64,000 nt of DNA from Sphingomonas hengshuiensis (GTDB lineage: Bacteria; Pseudomonadota; Alphaproteobacteria; Sphingomonadales; Sphingomonadaceae), in NCBI RefSeq assembly GCF_000935025.1, contig NZ_CP010836.1:4154001-4218000 (forward strand), in the 5' to 3' direction. Each line of letters begins with the position of its first letter. Positions within the stretch are counted from its first letter, which is position 1. Both the position numbers and the translations under genes were made by a program. Positions 36,200-45,613 of this stretch are shown here, piece after piece. The notes beneath the pieces are model-generated. The model saw only the letters and a program-made list of their open reading frames with translations. It made no database searches and had not been told where the DNA came from.

Positions 36200-36617
36200 C
36201 TCCAAGCTCCTGTCTCGGAGCGAGGACCATCCCCGCTCGACAGGCGCCCGAAGTGTCCGGCGCACGGCTGCAATCACCGTGCAGCCGCAGGCGAAGCGGC
36301 CGCATGCACAGCATAGCGGACCCTTTACGGGTTGATGGCGTCAGGCCGTGCGCCGGGCCAAGGAAGTGCCTCCAAGAGCGGAGACGTGCCCGATGCGGGC
36401 GGCGGGCCGATGTGGAGATCGTTCGCTTGCAACGCTGCAGTCGCTGGTCCGGCTTGACCGGTTGATTGCCCAAATATCGATGGGCGCACGGTCGCATTGA
36501 CCCCGGTCCTGCCGGGTCCGCGCGCGGTAACTGTCAGGTGTCTCGTTACCTTGGCAACCCCGCCAGCAGAGCGCAGCGCGCAGGGCTCGGGGGTAGCCAG
36601 AAGTTGCGAGCGAGCAC
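36200..36617. other. No gene recognised
   Basis: 418 bases between the small gene and the AbiEii remnant. Short open frames on both strands lack convincing starts. I see no clear structure. Confidence 0.5.
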
Positions 36618-36980
36618 TCAGCCTGCGTCGTTGATGCGCTTTTCGAGCGCGTCCAGGCCCGCCAGCAATTCCTTGAATGCTGGCGGGTCGTCCAAGAACA
36701 TGTCGGCCATGGCTGCGTAATCTCGCGCGAGTGCGTCGCGGATCGCGTCCGACGGAGACAAGCGCAGTGTCACGAAGACTGCGGTCGCATAGGATGCCGA
36801 GGCGTCGGCGAACATCAGGCTCTTGTTGCGCACGACATGGTCGAGCAGGTCGTGCTCGGCGAGCGCAGCGGCGGTCACGCCGGCGTGGTCTAGCATTAGC
36901 AGGTCGTAATAATTCCGCGAAAGTCCGTCGCGCAGCTTGCCGTTATGGTGCAGCGCATGATCCCCGCCGCAGGCCGACAA
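36618..36980 (-). pseudogene. C-terminal fragment of an AbiEii/AbiGii nucleotidyltransferase toxin gene
   Basis: About 120 residues match the C-terminal half of AbiEii-family proteins: LSRNYYDLLMLDHAGV, HDLLDHVVRNKSLMFAD, RLSPSDAIRDALARDYAAM, FKELLAGLDALEKRIN. The nucleotidyltransferase core with GS...D motifs is missing upstream, and no AbiEi-like antitoxin is nearby. It is a remnant of a type IV toxin-antitoxin pair. Confidence 0.6.
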
Positions 36981-37244
36981 AAGCGCACTCTCGCGAAAGG
37001 CCGGCCCGGCAGGGCGGCGTGCGCGCGGGCCTGTGGGCCAGCCGCCGCCCTGACCTCCGGCCGCGCGAGCGTGCCACGCGGCAAGCAAAGACGCGCGCCC
37101 CCTGGTGGCGCCGAAGGTGCCGCCAGCGTGCGCTCCGCCGGTCCCGCGCTCCGCAGACTTCGACCGAAAGCCGCCCGTTAGCTACCTGACAGGCGCGAGC
37201 CGGTCAGCCGGATATAAGATGGCGGATTTTGCGCGTTACCGAGC

Positions 37245-37580
37245 CTAGCTTCGGTGCCGCGCGATCAGTTTCTTCCACTCATAATCGCTGGGGTCCGGCA
37301 AGGAGTCGCCGGTCGGCGCGTCCTTGGTCTTCTCGATTCGAGGCGCGACCTTCTTCCCATTCCGTACGCGGCAACGCGCGCAGAACAGTCGCCGGGGTGC
37401 CTCCCTAACGTTGTCGCTCCAGTGGCGATTGTAGAAAAGGTACCAGAGGCCCCCGCCGCTCACGACGCGTATGTATTTGCAGTGCGGACAACTGAGCCGG
37501 ACGTTCCAGTGCCCCAAGGCGAGATCCGTGATGGTTCGCAAGGGAGGCCAATCGTCCGCGAGGTTGTCCCGACGCGCCAT
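37245..37580 (-). CDS. Hypothetical zinc-ribbon protein
   Basis: 111 residues. Two Cys pairs (LSCPHCKYIRVV and LFCARCRVRNGKK) about 37 residues apart make a likely zinc ribbon. GGLWYLFYNRHWSDNV lies between. It follows the next upstream small gene with a one-base TGATG overlap. Role unknown. Confidence 0.65.
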   Translation of the reverse strand: MARRDNLADDWPPLRTITDLALGHWNVRLSCPHCKYIRVVSGGGLWYLFYNRHWSDNVREAPRRLFCARCRVRNGKKVAPRIEKTKDAPTGDSLPDPSDYEWKKLIARHRS

Positions 37581-37777
37581 CAGAACAGGCTCGGCTGAAC
37601 CTCACGCCCGGAGAGGAACTGCAAGCGCGCCGTCTGAGCCGCCTGGACAGCGCGACGGTAATGAATGGTTCCAAACCGCTCGGCCTCTTCAAAGCCAACG
37701 GGTGCCACCTCGTCTGTGGGGAAACAGGCGTCGTATATCCCGCGCGCGGCGGCGCGAAGGCAGACATCGTGCTGCAT
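37580..37777 (-). CDS. Small hypothetical protein
   Basis: 65 residues from ATG 37777 (GAGG upstream). RAVQAAQTARLQFLSGREVQ is helical and the end is PSLF. It is coupled to the zinc-ribbon gene. No family recognised. Confidence 0.5.
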   Translation of the reverse strand: MQHDVCLRAAARGIYDACFPTDEVAPVGFEEAERFGTIHYRRAVQAAQTARLQFLSGREVQPSLF

Positions 37778-37900
37778 GATGAACCTCACTGCTCGAATCG
37801 AAGGACGGCAACGTAGAGCGATTCAAATGCAGGCGGAAGAACTTTGTTCTCTTTTCGTTCGCGGTGTTGCTCTAGCCGGCGCGCGCGCTACACTCGCGGC

Positions 37901-38548
37901 ATGTGCAATCTTTACGCGGTCCGCAAAAGCGCGGCTGAGGTCGCTGCCTACTTCCGGGCGGCCAACCCCGTGCTGTCCAATGCCGGCGAAGAGATTTACC
38001 CTGGAGCGCCCGGTTTGGTCGTTCGGGAGCAGGAAGGCGTGCGCGTCATGCAGTCGATGGTTTGGGGCTTTCCGCTTCGCCTGAAGACGATGAAGCCGGA
38101 AGCCAAGCCAAAGCCCGTCAACAACATTGCCGATCTCAACAAGGGCATGTGGGTGGGCCTCGCGCGCAAGCCGGAGTGGCGCTGCCTGATCCCGCTAACC
38201 GCGTTCGCAGAAGCCGAGGGCGAAAAGGGATCGAAGACCCGCACTTGGTTCACCGTGAAGGGCCAGCCGACCTTCGCTTGGGCAGGTCTTTGGCGCGACA
38301 GCGTCGAATGGGGCCCGGTCTATTCAGGCGTAATGACTGAATGCAACGAAGCCATCCGCCCGGTTCATGATCGTATGCCGGTGTTGCTTCATGCCGACGA
38401 GTACGATCGCTGGCTGCGCGGAAGCTTCGACGATCTCATTGCCTTCCAGGAACGCTGTTTCCCCGATGATCTGATCGAGATGACGCGAACCGACGAACTT
38501 TGGGTGAAGCGCAAGATCGCGCAGTCGGATGTGATGGCCGCGTCGTAG
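37901..38548 (+). CDS. SOS response-associated peptidase (SRAP, YedK/HMCES family)
   Basis: 215 residues from ATG 37901, which places Cys at position 2 (MCNLYAVRKSAAEV), the residue that forms the covalent link to abasic sites in single-stranded DNA. Other family signatures are YPGAPGLVV, MVWGFPLR, CLIPLTAFAEAE, TWFTVKGQPTFAWAGLWRD and HDRMPVLLHADEYDRWL. SRAP genes are common on mobile elements that pass through single-stranded DNA. Confidence 0.93.
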   Translation: MCNLYAVRKSAAEVAAYFRAANPVLSNAGEEIYPGAPGLVVREQEGVRVMQSMVWGFPLRLKTMKPEAKPKPVNNIADLNKGMWVGLARKPEWRCLIPLTAFAEAEGEKGSKTRTWFTVKGQPTFAWAGLWRDSVEWGPVYSGVMTECNEAIRPVHDRMPVLLHADEYDRWLRGSFDDLIAFQERCFPDDLIEMTRTDELWVKRKIAQSDVMAAS

Positions 38549-38883
38549 TTGGACCTCGCGCCACGACCGTCTTCTCACGCACCCCGCGGAGCATAGCTCT
38601 CGACCAGCCTTGAGAGGCGCGGTGCGCCGCCGATCGTTCAGCGGCGCTGGCGGATGCCAGCAATCTCGGTGATCTCGAACCCGCGATCCGGCGCACACCT
38701 TCAGCGAGCCTCTACCAAATATCTGCCAGGGGACCGCTCAGTTGGGCTGCGTCTCCAGGGTGTCCGGTGTAAAAGGCGCACCGCGCCGTGCGCGGATTGG
38801 GTTGTCCGCACTGGCAGTGGGCGAATGTGTAGGCCGACCGCCAAGCACTGCTAGACGAGGCACGCGTCGCCGAGCCGTCGTCC
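38549..38883. other. No gene recognised
   Basis: 335 bases between SRAP and the glutathione transferase gene. No credible open frame or structure seen. Confidence 0.5.
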
Positions 38884-39492
38884 TTAGGGAGACCAGGGCG
38901 GTACGCGGACCATGATCGTTTGGAACAGGTCAGACGCCAGATGCCACGCCAGCCACGTTTTCAGATGGGGCAGAGGCTGGGCGCCGAACCACTCTCGATC
39001 CGTGGCTGCAAACTGCCTGATGAAAGGCATTATGGCGGCGTCCGCGAACCCGCGATCTGGGCCGCAAAGTTGGCCTGTGGCAGCCAGCCGGGCATCGATC
39101 TCGCGTAGAAAATCCAGCCCGCGCTGCCGGTGAACGAGTGGATCGCAGTCATGGCGATCCGGGTATTTGTATCGGTCGAGATCCTGTTTGAACGCGCCGT
39201 CGTTGATCGCAATCAGCGCCCTGTCATCCCGGGCGAGCCAGTTTTCGGGGTCGCTGACCTCAAGAACGCGACGCATGATGTCGAGGCTTTCGTCAATCAC
39301 GGCGCCACTGGCCAGCTGGAGTACCGGAACGGTCCCCTTGGGCGAGGCCGACAACATCGCGGCGGGTTTGTCGGCCAGCCTGACTTCGCGAAGCTCGTAG
39401 CGCGTACCGCTGATTGCAAGCGCCAAACGCGCCCGCATCGCGTACGGGCAACGCCGAAAGCTATAGAGAACCGGGCTGACCATGACAGACAT
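38884..39492 (-). CDS. Glutathione S-transferase family protein
   Basis: 202 residues. N-terminal thioredoxin fold with YSFRRCPYAMRARLAL (CPYA is the redox-like site) and KGTVPVLQL, VIDESLDIMRRVLE; helical C-terminal domain with GPDRGFADAAIMPFIRQF. A second start at 39483 is possible. Substrate unknown. Confidence 0.9.
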   Translation of the reverse strand: MSVMVSPVLYSFRRCPYAMRARLALAISGTRYELREVRLADKPAAMLSASPKGTVPVLQLASGAVIDESLDIMRRVLEVSDPENWLARDDRALIAINDGAFKQDLDRYKYPDRHDCDPLVHRQRGLDFLREIDARLAATGQLCGPDRGFADAAIMPFIRQFAATDREWFGAQPLPHLKTWLAWHLASDLFQTIMVRVPPWSP

Positions 39493-39915
39493 GCGCGCCT
39501 AAACTTCTTGCTGCCAGATATCCAGACAGTCCTTCATCGGAGGCGGTGACCATACAGCACGGCTGGTCTGTGGATCGAGGGGCTCCCGAGCTCGAAGACC
39601 GATGGCTTTCCTGCATATTGCCCGATGTGGTTGGCTAGCCGCTTCGACCGTTTCTCCAGCCCCGAGCTTAGCGATCCGTCCGGCAGGTCGGGCAGTTTTT
39701 TTGGCGGGCATCAGGTCGAAGGGCGGCCGCACCTGGCTCGTGCCGGGGCGCTTGCGCGCCGAGGCCAATGGCGCCTGGCTCGCCAAACGCGGCGTGTTGC
39801 GGCACGCCCATAATGCGACGAGGACGGGGACGCGCTGTATATGTCGCCTACCGAACCTATGATCAGGCCGATCCGCAGGTGACGACGCAAGCGCCATAGC
39901 GCCGGCGCTCGAGCG
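39493..39915. other. No confident gene
   Basis: A - strand frame (stop at 39499, possible start MPAKKTARPAGRIAKLG about 39711) might encode a 70-residue basic protein, but support is poor and the opposite strand is equally open. Confidence 0.35.
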
Positions 39916-40251
39916 TCACCCTATCGATCGAGACCGGCTCACCACCCGATGGTGCTCGACATACTGCAACCGCTCGAGCAGGAAGCGTTCGTCCTCGGGA
40001 CAATATCGCGCGAACGCGATATCCTCGCCGGCAAAGCTGCGAATTGCATCGAGCGGCTCCTGCCAGCTCAGCGTCGTCACTTCGCTGCGCCCGTCGCCCA
40101 GCTCGCGGAGCAGCATCTGGAACCCGCGATTTCCCGGTGTCGCCGCGTAGTCGGCGGTGCCGGTAGCGTTGATACAGGCAACATAGTCGGCGTCGTCGGC
40201 AGTGCAGATCACCCCGGTCTATTGGCGCAGGATGAGCGTCATATCGGTCAT
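39916..40251 (-). pseudogene. Antibiotic-biosynthesis-monooxygenase-like gene with early TAG
   Basis: From ATG 40251 the frame reads MTDMTLILRQ, then TAG (40219-40221), then TGVICTADDADYVACINATG, FQMLLRELGDG and YCPEDERFLLERLQYVEHH. The conserved residue at the stop is normally Trp (RQWTG), so TGG to TAG is the likely change. The rest is intact. The family is a small dimeric ferredoxin-like (ABM) fold of unclear role. Confidence 0.6.
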
Positions 40252-40267
40252 CGGAACTCTCCTCTTT

Positions 40268-40937
40268 TCAGGCCATGTCGGCGCGTTCGGCGCCCTCGGC
40301 TGCGATATTGCGCAGTGCCTCCTCGAACGCCTCGGGTGGCTGACCTCCCGAAATCAGATATCGGTCGTTGACCACCACCGCCGGGGCCGCACTGATCCCA
40401 CGCGATTGCCACAGCCGCTCGGCGTCGCGAACCTCGTCGCCGTACCGGCCCGAGGAAAGGACCTCGCCGGCCGCGTCCGGATCGAGGCCCGGCTTTGGCC
40501 GCCGTCGCGATCAGCACGTCGCGGTCCGACGGATCGCGGCCGTCGGTGAAATAGGCTTCGAACAGCGCGGTCTTCAGCGCCTTTTGCTGGCCCGTGGCCT
40601 TCGCCCAATGGAGCAGGCGATGCGCGTCGAAGGTGTTGTAGATGCGGCTCTGGTCGGACATCGCGAAGGTGAAACCGAGCCCCGCCCCGCGATCGCGAAT
40701 CATCGTGCGGTTGGCGGCCAATTGCTCCGGCGTCGATCCGTACTTCCGCCCGATATGCTCTACGATGTTCTCGCCTTCCGGGACCATGTCGGGATTGAGC
40801 TCGAACGGCTGGAAGACGATGTCCGCCTCGACTGCGTCGCCGGCACTTACCAGCGCGGTTTCGAGCCCGCGCAGCCCAATGACGCACCAGGGACAGGACA
40901 CGTCCGAGACGAAATCGATCTTCAACCTGGTCGTCAT
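40268..40937 (-). pseudogene. DsbA-family oxidoreductase (FrnE-like), frameshifted
   Basis: Starts at ATG 40937 (GGAGGATAGG). The active site is SCPWC in DFVSDVSCPWCVIGLRGL. The frame is good to IATAAKAG, about residue 150, then an extra C near 40486-40492 (GGGCCTCG instead of GGGCTCG) breaks it. The expected end is in another frame: LDPDAAGEVLSSGRYGDEV, AAPAVVVNDRYLISGGQPPE, stop at 40268. Repairing one base gives a normal polyketide-type DsbA of about 223 residues. Confidence 0.75.
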
Positions 40938-40998
40938 CCTATCCTCCGCGATCTGCCCTCGCCCATATGGCGTGCGACGCCCGATTCGCCAGCGTCGT

Positions 40999-41270
40999 TC
41001 AATCCGCCGACCGGAGCTTGTCCTCCGCCCGCGCCAGGAAGGCGTCGGCATCATGGCGCTCGTGCAATTGTTCGGACAGTTCGCCGGTCACGCGGTTGAC
41101 CATGCGGCCGCGCTGGACAGCCGATTTCGCGGCGAGGGCGCCGTCTCAGCGCTAGACAAGCAGATAGTCGTAGACCTGCGAGAATTCGTCGGGGCCATAG
41201 CCCAGACCCCTGGCGATCGTGCCGTACACGGTCAATCGTCCACTGCGGAATGAACTGAACTGGTCCAGAG
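40999..41270 (-). pseudogene. Decayed gene of unknown family
   Basis: One frame carries FRSGRLTVYGTIARGLGYGP, DEFSQVYDYLLV, then TAG and TGA one codon apart, then MVNRVTGELSEQLHERHDAD and AFLARAEDKLRSAD. Both parts look protein-like and stay in the same frame. It probably preceded the DsbA gene in an operon. Confidence 0.35.
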
Positions 41271-41820
41271 CGGCACTTCGCCGCGACAATCTCGAACGGC
41301 AGCAAAGTCCCGAAAAAACGCCGTACCACTCAGACCGCAGTCGACCACATTCAGTCGTTCGTCAGCAGCTTGTTGAACGGCGGCTCCCTCAGAAACCTGC
41401 CTCTGACTGGGCGGAAGATTTCTGGGCCCAGGCGCACCCTGATTACTGTCGTTCGCCAGGTCGGTCGCAATCCTAAAAGCCGACGTTGGTTCAGTTCGAA
41501 TTTGCGGGCAGGCTACACGCAGCTCAGCGCCTCAACCACCTGTCTTGGGCAATCGTTAGAGAGTGCCTGTGTCACCGCCGTGAGGCACGGCTGCGCCGCA
41601 TCGCCCTTTTCGTTGCGCATCAGTTCGATCCAGCGTGACGGATGTTAGCGCAAAAGCATGCCGAACATGTAGGACAGGAGGAACGACCGGTGTACCTCGG
41701 ACAGGCGGTCGCCGGCCGGAAATGTCCCGACGATGAACATGCCCTCGTTTCCCGTGAACTGCACTAGAGGCAGTTCGACCTTAGCCGCGCTCTCCGGAAG
41801 CCGGCGATGGTTTGTCAGCT
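41271..41820. other. Sparse region with one possible small - strand frame
   Basis: A - strand frame ending at TAA 41645 reads VELPLVQFTGNEGMFIVGTF and RSFLLSYMFGMLLR, directly after the DUF2971 stop. It lacks a standard start codon, so it may be a decayed or alternatively initiated gene. Nothing else is convincing. Confidence 0.35.
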
Positions 41821-42471
41821 CTACAGCGAGGGATGCGCGATCTTCGCCTTTTCCTCGAGCATATCGCGCCAGCGCTGATTGTTCATAAGATGGGAGTGGT
41901 GATAATTGAGCTGGGCCGCACCCGGCATCGCCTTCAAAGTGCGGATGAGGGTCTGAACCAGTGGACTCGGAGCTAGCGGACTGAACACGATCGTATCAAT
42001 CAACGAAAGATCGATGTCGATGTAACGCACTTCATTCGACTCGAGGCTTTGCGAGCGAGCGATCAGTCGATATTCCTTTTCGTCGCGAAAGACATCGCGC
42101 TTTAGGAACGGCAGTTCGTCTGTAACAAACTCCAGGCCTGCCATCTTTTCATGCGTCATGTAGCGCACAGGTCCGTGCAGCAGTTCACCTTCGTTCTTGA
42201 GTCGAGCAAGCAGAGGAATTCGATGAAAGACAATGCAAGCACCGGCTGCGTGACCGGCGAAAACTTGCCAATGGTGGAAAGTCTCACGGGTCTGCGTCAT
42301 GCACAACGCAACGAGACCAGGCGCACCGATCCTCGTACGGTACATTCCCATAGCATGCCGATCGTTCATATCGACCCAGCGCGTCGGGCTGAGCAGCGTC
42401 AGTCGTCGTTCCTGAACTACATCAATGACGCTCAATATGTCCGTGTACCGCCGGATCATATGATAGGTCAT
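41821..42471 (-). CDS. DUF2971 family protein
   Basis: 216 residues. RLTLLSPTRWVDMNDRHAM, LCMTQTRETFHHWQVFAGHA and FRDEKEYRLIARS are the usual DUF2971 blocks. GC content is clearly lower than in the flanks, so it is probably acquired. DUF2971 genes are frequent in defence islands, but the biochemistry is unsettled. Its upstream neighbour region holds no partner gene. Confidence 0.8.
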   Translation of the reverse strand: MTYHMIRRYTDILSVIDVVQERRLTLLSPTRWVDMNDRHAMGMYRTRIGAPGLVALCMTQTRETFHHWQVFAGHAAGACIVFHRIPLLARLKNEGELLHGPVRYMTHEKMAGLEFVTDELPFLKRDVFRDEKEYRLIARSQSLESNEVRYIDIDLSLIDTIVFSPLAPSPLVQTLIRTLKAMPGAAQLNYHHSHLMNNQRWRDMLEEKAKIAHPSL

Positions 42472-43238
42472 GATGTGCTGCCCCTGCCCGCTGCTGGTGC
42501 TGTGATGCCCCGACCGCAGACCCTTAGTCGAGCACGATCCGCAACGCGGGCAAACTCTTCTGGCGAGGACTGAGTTTGCGGCGGCCTAAATATGGACGGC
42601 CATCCCGGTGGCATAGATTCGCGCTCCGGGCGCAGGCCTGAAACTTTCGGATGGCCGCTCTGGGCCGAAGCCGCCATTTGCCAAGCCTTGCGGATGGCGG
42701 GTTAGTCCCACGACACCACGTTCGCTTCCGACGCCAGTCGACCAAAATGCGTCGTTCGCGGTCGGACTTTGAACGACAGCTTGTGCCAGAACCTGCCGTT
42801 CGCTCCGCGCGAAGCCGCCTGACAGCAAAGCGCCCGATAATCGGTCATTCAAGCGATCGAAGCGAATTGCGAAAAGCGGCCCGTCAGCTTCGGAGTGACG
42901 AAGCGCCAATCGAACGGCTGGAAGTGGGTGCCTTGCCGCCCACCGGCTTTTATGCGGACGATTGCGATAGCTGCCGGTCATCGTGGCCTTTCGGGATGAT
43001 AATGTCCCCTTCGCACCTCCCGAAATAGGTGGGCGGTAAGGTGCTTTCGAGACCATGACGGCATTGCAAAGGATAGTTCGCCGAATCGTCGGCGTCGCTT
43101 GCGCGCAGAAAGGAGTGCTATGACGTTCATTGCTCGGAATACTGCGCTGGCGAAACTGCGGCGGCTGTGGCTAGGTGCATTTGGGTAGTTGGAGGGACCA
43201 GATTGTGCGCTCAGCTTCATTGCCTTTCGATCTCTCCC
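42472..43238. other. Non-coding region upstream of the deoxyribosyltransferase-like gene
   Basis: About 770 bases. Overlapping open frames on both strands (42586-43056 and 42651-43028) show no family motif and look like intergenic sphingomonad sequence. The promoters of the two divergent neighbours must lie here. Confidence 0.5.
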
Positions 43239-43841
43239 ATGCTGCATAGCAGCACGCCCTCGGATGTCATCGCGGCGCCTGCGCTAGGCGAGGCTTCGGT
43301 CGCCGAAGATCCGTATCACTTGGCGGTCTTTCAAGCTTGGGCATGTGCGTTCGGCGCGTCGGCGGTCGTCTATCTCAGCGGCCCAATCACGACGGGCAAA
43401 CGCTTGCTTGCTGCGATCGAGGAAGGCCGGCCGCTCGACACTGTCCTGCCCGAGAATCTGGCAGTGATGCGCGAGACCGCGCATCGCCTGCGTCAGCAAG
43501 TCCCGCCGATCGTTCTCGATCCGTCGCCGCTCGTGGTCGCGCATTGGTCGCAGCAGCAATATATGCTGCTTTGGCGCGGGCTGATCGAGCGGCATGCGCG
43601 CGAAGTCCGCTTCATGCCTGACTGGGAATATAGCCGGGGCTGCGCGGAAGAATTCGTGTTCGCTGCGGCGCTGGGTATCCCGACGCTCGATCTGGACGGA
43701 TCCGCCATCGCACCCGTTGCCGGTGCCGCGCGATTGGCGCGCGCCATCGACAGGTTGAACAAAAGCATCGCGGGGCACGAGCGTCTGGCAGCACTTGCCT
43801 CGGCTCTGAATGCGCTTCGAAACGAGCTTGGTGGCGGTTAA
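43239..43841 (+). CDS. Nucleoside 2-deoxyribosyltransferase-like (DUF4406-type) protein
   Basis: 200 residues from ATG 43239 (an in-frame GTG at 43167 would add 24 poor residues). VVYLSGPITTGKRLL at residues 43-57 is the YxSGPI nucleotide-sugar loop, and MPDWEYSRGCAEEFVFA at 126-142 holds the family Glu in an SxGCxxE-type motif. NDT-fold enzymes cleave or exchange N-glycosidic bonds of (deoxy)nucleosides or NAD. It converges with the membrane gene at 43863 (22-base gap). With the PurZ-like gene nearby it suggests nucleotide chemistry. The substrate is unknown. Confidence 0.7.
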   Translation: MLHSSTPSDVIAAPALGEASVAEDPYHLAVFQAWACAFGASAVVYLSGPITTGKRLLAAIEEGRPLDTVLPENLAVMRETAHRLRQQVPPIVLDPSPLVVAHWSQQQYMLLWRGLIERHAREVRFMPDWEYSRGCAEEFVFAAALGIPTLDLDGSAIAPVAGAARLARAIDRLNKSIAGHERLAALASALNALRNELGGG

Positions 43842-43862
43842 GCGCTGCGGCGCCTGTTCGCC

Positions 43863-45323
43863 CTAGCCGCCAACCAGCCGATGGACAAAGCCCGGTGCAT
43901 AGATCAGTCCATAGACCAAGGTCACCATCGTACCGCCGTACAAGCCGAGCAACAGCCAATGGGCGCCACGCGCTTGAAGATTGGCGCGCCTGGCCAGCGA
44001 TAACGAGATGCCGCGTGCCAGCTGCGCCAGCTTTCTGGGGCTGCGTCGCAGCAAGCGGACACCATCATCTGACACCAGCAAGCTGATCAAAGAGACGGCG
44101 ACACAAACCACGACGATCGCGATGAACGGAAGACGGGCGACAAATTCAAGCCAGCCCTGCGGGAGGTTCAGGTCGATCAATCCAGGGCGCTGCCAGGCTT
44201 TGGGCGGCATGTCGATTTTCGAATTATGGGTCGAGATCAGGGAGCTCAGCAGCGAGATCGCGGCGATCGACGAGGCCAGCGCAGCGATTAGCATCGAGGT
44301 ATTATGCGTGCGGCGCGCTTGTGCCTGCTCGATCAGAACGCGGGTCGATTCCTTGATATGGGCATAGTCGTAGCTATGGACCGTCTTGTTCGGGATGAAT
44401 TCCGAAGGCCGGCTGTCCTTGCGCAAATAGGGCAGCAGCGTCTTCTGGAAAGCGTCGGCATAAGCGAGGATGCCCATGGCTTGACGCAGGTCGATGAGCT
44501 TGCCAGCCCTGACCAGCTTTTCGACCGCACGCGATAGCGACCACAGGGTTTCGCGCCGCCATTTCTCCTCGCCGGCCCGGTGGCGGTCGGCGTCGAGCGT
44601 GTTGACCGGGACCAACGGCGTGATCTGGTCCGAGGAAGGCTCATGGTGGGTGTGGTGATGCACCATGTCCTTGAGGAAGAAATAGGCCTGGCGGGCATGG
44701 ACATAAAGCTGCTCGCGCTTGATCCCGGTTGCCAGGACCTCCTCTGAATACCAGAGACGAAGCTCGCCGGTTCGCATCAAGGCGAACTCGACGCGCACGG
44801 CGCTGGGCACGCGCCAGCGCACGAGTTGGCTCAGATCCGACTGGAGCAGGTCCAGCGCACGGTCCGGACGTTCCTCGCTGCCGCCGAGGTGCGCGCGAAT
44901 TTCGTCAAGCATCCAGCGCTGCTGAAGGCGGTCGCGCGGCAGGGGACGCGGGATCATGTAGATCGCGCCGGTCAGCCCGCCCTGCTCATCGAGTGCGTGG
45001 CGGACCCGCTTTTCCCCGCGCCGCGGTTCAACGATGCCGATCGGGGCGGAGACTGGTTCGGTCGTGCCGATCAACAGCCAATGCTGGACGATATCCGGCC
45101 AGATTAAGCGGTTCACCCACTTCCAAGCAAGGAAGTCGTCCGTCTCGCGCCGTTGCAATACCGCGACCAGGCGATCGCTTCGCCCATCATAGCTTTGCGT
45201 GAAATGATGCACGCCGGGGCCGCGCCCCGAGCCGATCAGGCTGAACGATAAATGGCTGCCGACATTCGGAACCCAGCCGGCATAGGAATGCGGACTCGCC
45301 GCCCAGGGCGCGAAATGCGTCAC
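43863..45323 (-). CDS. Membrane protein with large cytoplasmic N-terminal domain
   Basis: 486 residues. The first 330 are soluble, with SGRGPGVHHFTQSYDG, FLAWKWVNRLIWPDI, a basic linker and a His-rich run (DMVHHHTHHEPSSD, about 224-237). Three membrane spans end the protein: about 341-363 (MLIAALASSIAAISLLSSLI), 395-417 (LPFIAIVVVCVAVSLISLLV) and 455-475 (LLLGLYGGTMVTLVYGLIYA). It sits 14 bases after the small membrane gene, so the two form an operon. I do not recognise the family. A sensor domain plus terminal spans is a common membrane-effector layout. Confidence 0.7.
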   Translation of the reverse strand: MTHFAPWAASPHSYAGWVPNVGSHLSFSLIGSGRGPGVHHFTQSYDGRSDRLVAVLQRRETDDFLAWKWVNRLIWPDIVQHWLLIGTTEPVSAPIGIVEPRRGEKRVRHALDEQGGLTGAIYMIPRPLPRDRLQQRWMLDEIRAHLGGSEERPDRALDLLQSDLSQLVRWRVPSAVRVEFALMRTGELRLWYSEEVLATGIKREQLYVHARQAYFFLKDMVHHHTHHEPSSDQITPLVPVNTLDADRHRAGEEKWRRETLWSLSRAVEKLVRAGKLIDLRQAMGILAYADAFQKTLLPYLRKDSRPSEFIPNKTVHSYDYAHIKESTRVLIEQAQARRTHNTSMLIAALASSIAAISLLSSLISTHNSKIDMPPKAWQRPGLIDLNLPQGWLEFVARLPFIAIVVVCVAVSLISLLVSDDGVRLLRRSPRKLAQLARGISLSLARRANLQARGAHWLLLGLYGGTMVTLVYGLIYAPGFVHRLVGG

Positions 45324-45337
45324 GAAACGTCTGGCGG

Positions 45338-45613
45338 TTAAAGCGCGTCGCGGGCGATGGTACGGGTGCCGCGCATCTCGACCTCACCGTCTTCATTGAC
45401 CGACGCGCGCAGCCCTTCGCGGACCGTAACCAAAGAACCGGTATCCTGCTTGCGGACGGTGCCGCGCCAAAGCGAGCCGAGACTGACGCCGCCCCGCAGA
45501 TATTCATCAGTCTGACGAACACCGCCATTCAGCACATGCAAAAGTGCCGCCACGGTCATGGCCAGCAGGATCATGATCGCGATCACGACGGCGGCAGAAA
45601 GCAGATCGGCCAT
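45338..45613 (-). CDS. Small single-span membrane protein
   Basis: 91 residues. One span at 5-27 (LSAAVVIAIMILLAMTVAALL) and a soluble tail (RQTDEYLRGGVSLGSLWRGT, VNEDGEVEMRGTRT). It is the first gene of a two-gene unit with the 486-residue membrane protein. A weak GGGAAC precedes the ATG. Family unknown. Confidence 0.65.
   Translation of the reverse strand: MADLLSAAVVIAIMILLAMTVAALLHVLNGGVRQTDEYLRGGVSLGSLWRGTVRKQDTGSLVTVREGLRASVNEDGEVEMRGTRTIARDAL

Noticed and set aside
42586..43056. 156-residue - strand frame opposite a 125-residue + strand frame
   Set aside because: Neither has a family motif or ribosome binding site; the region looks intergenic.
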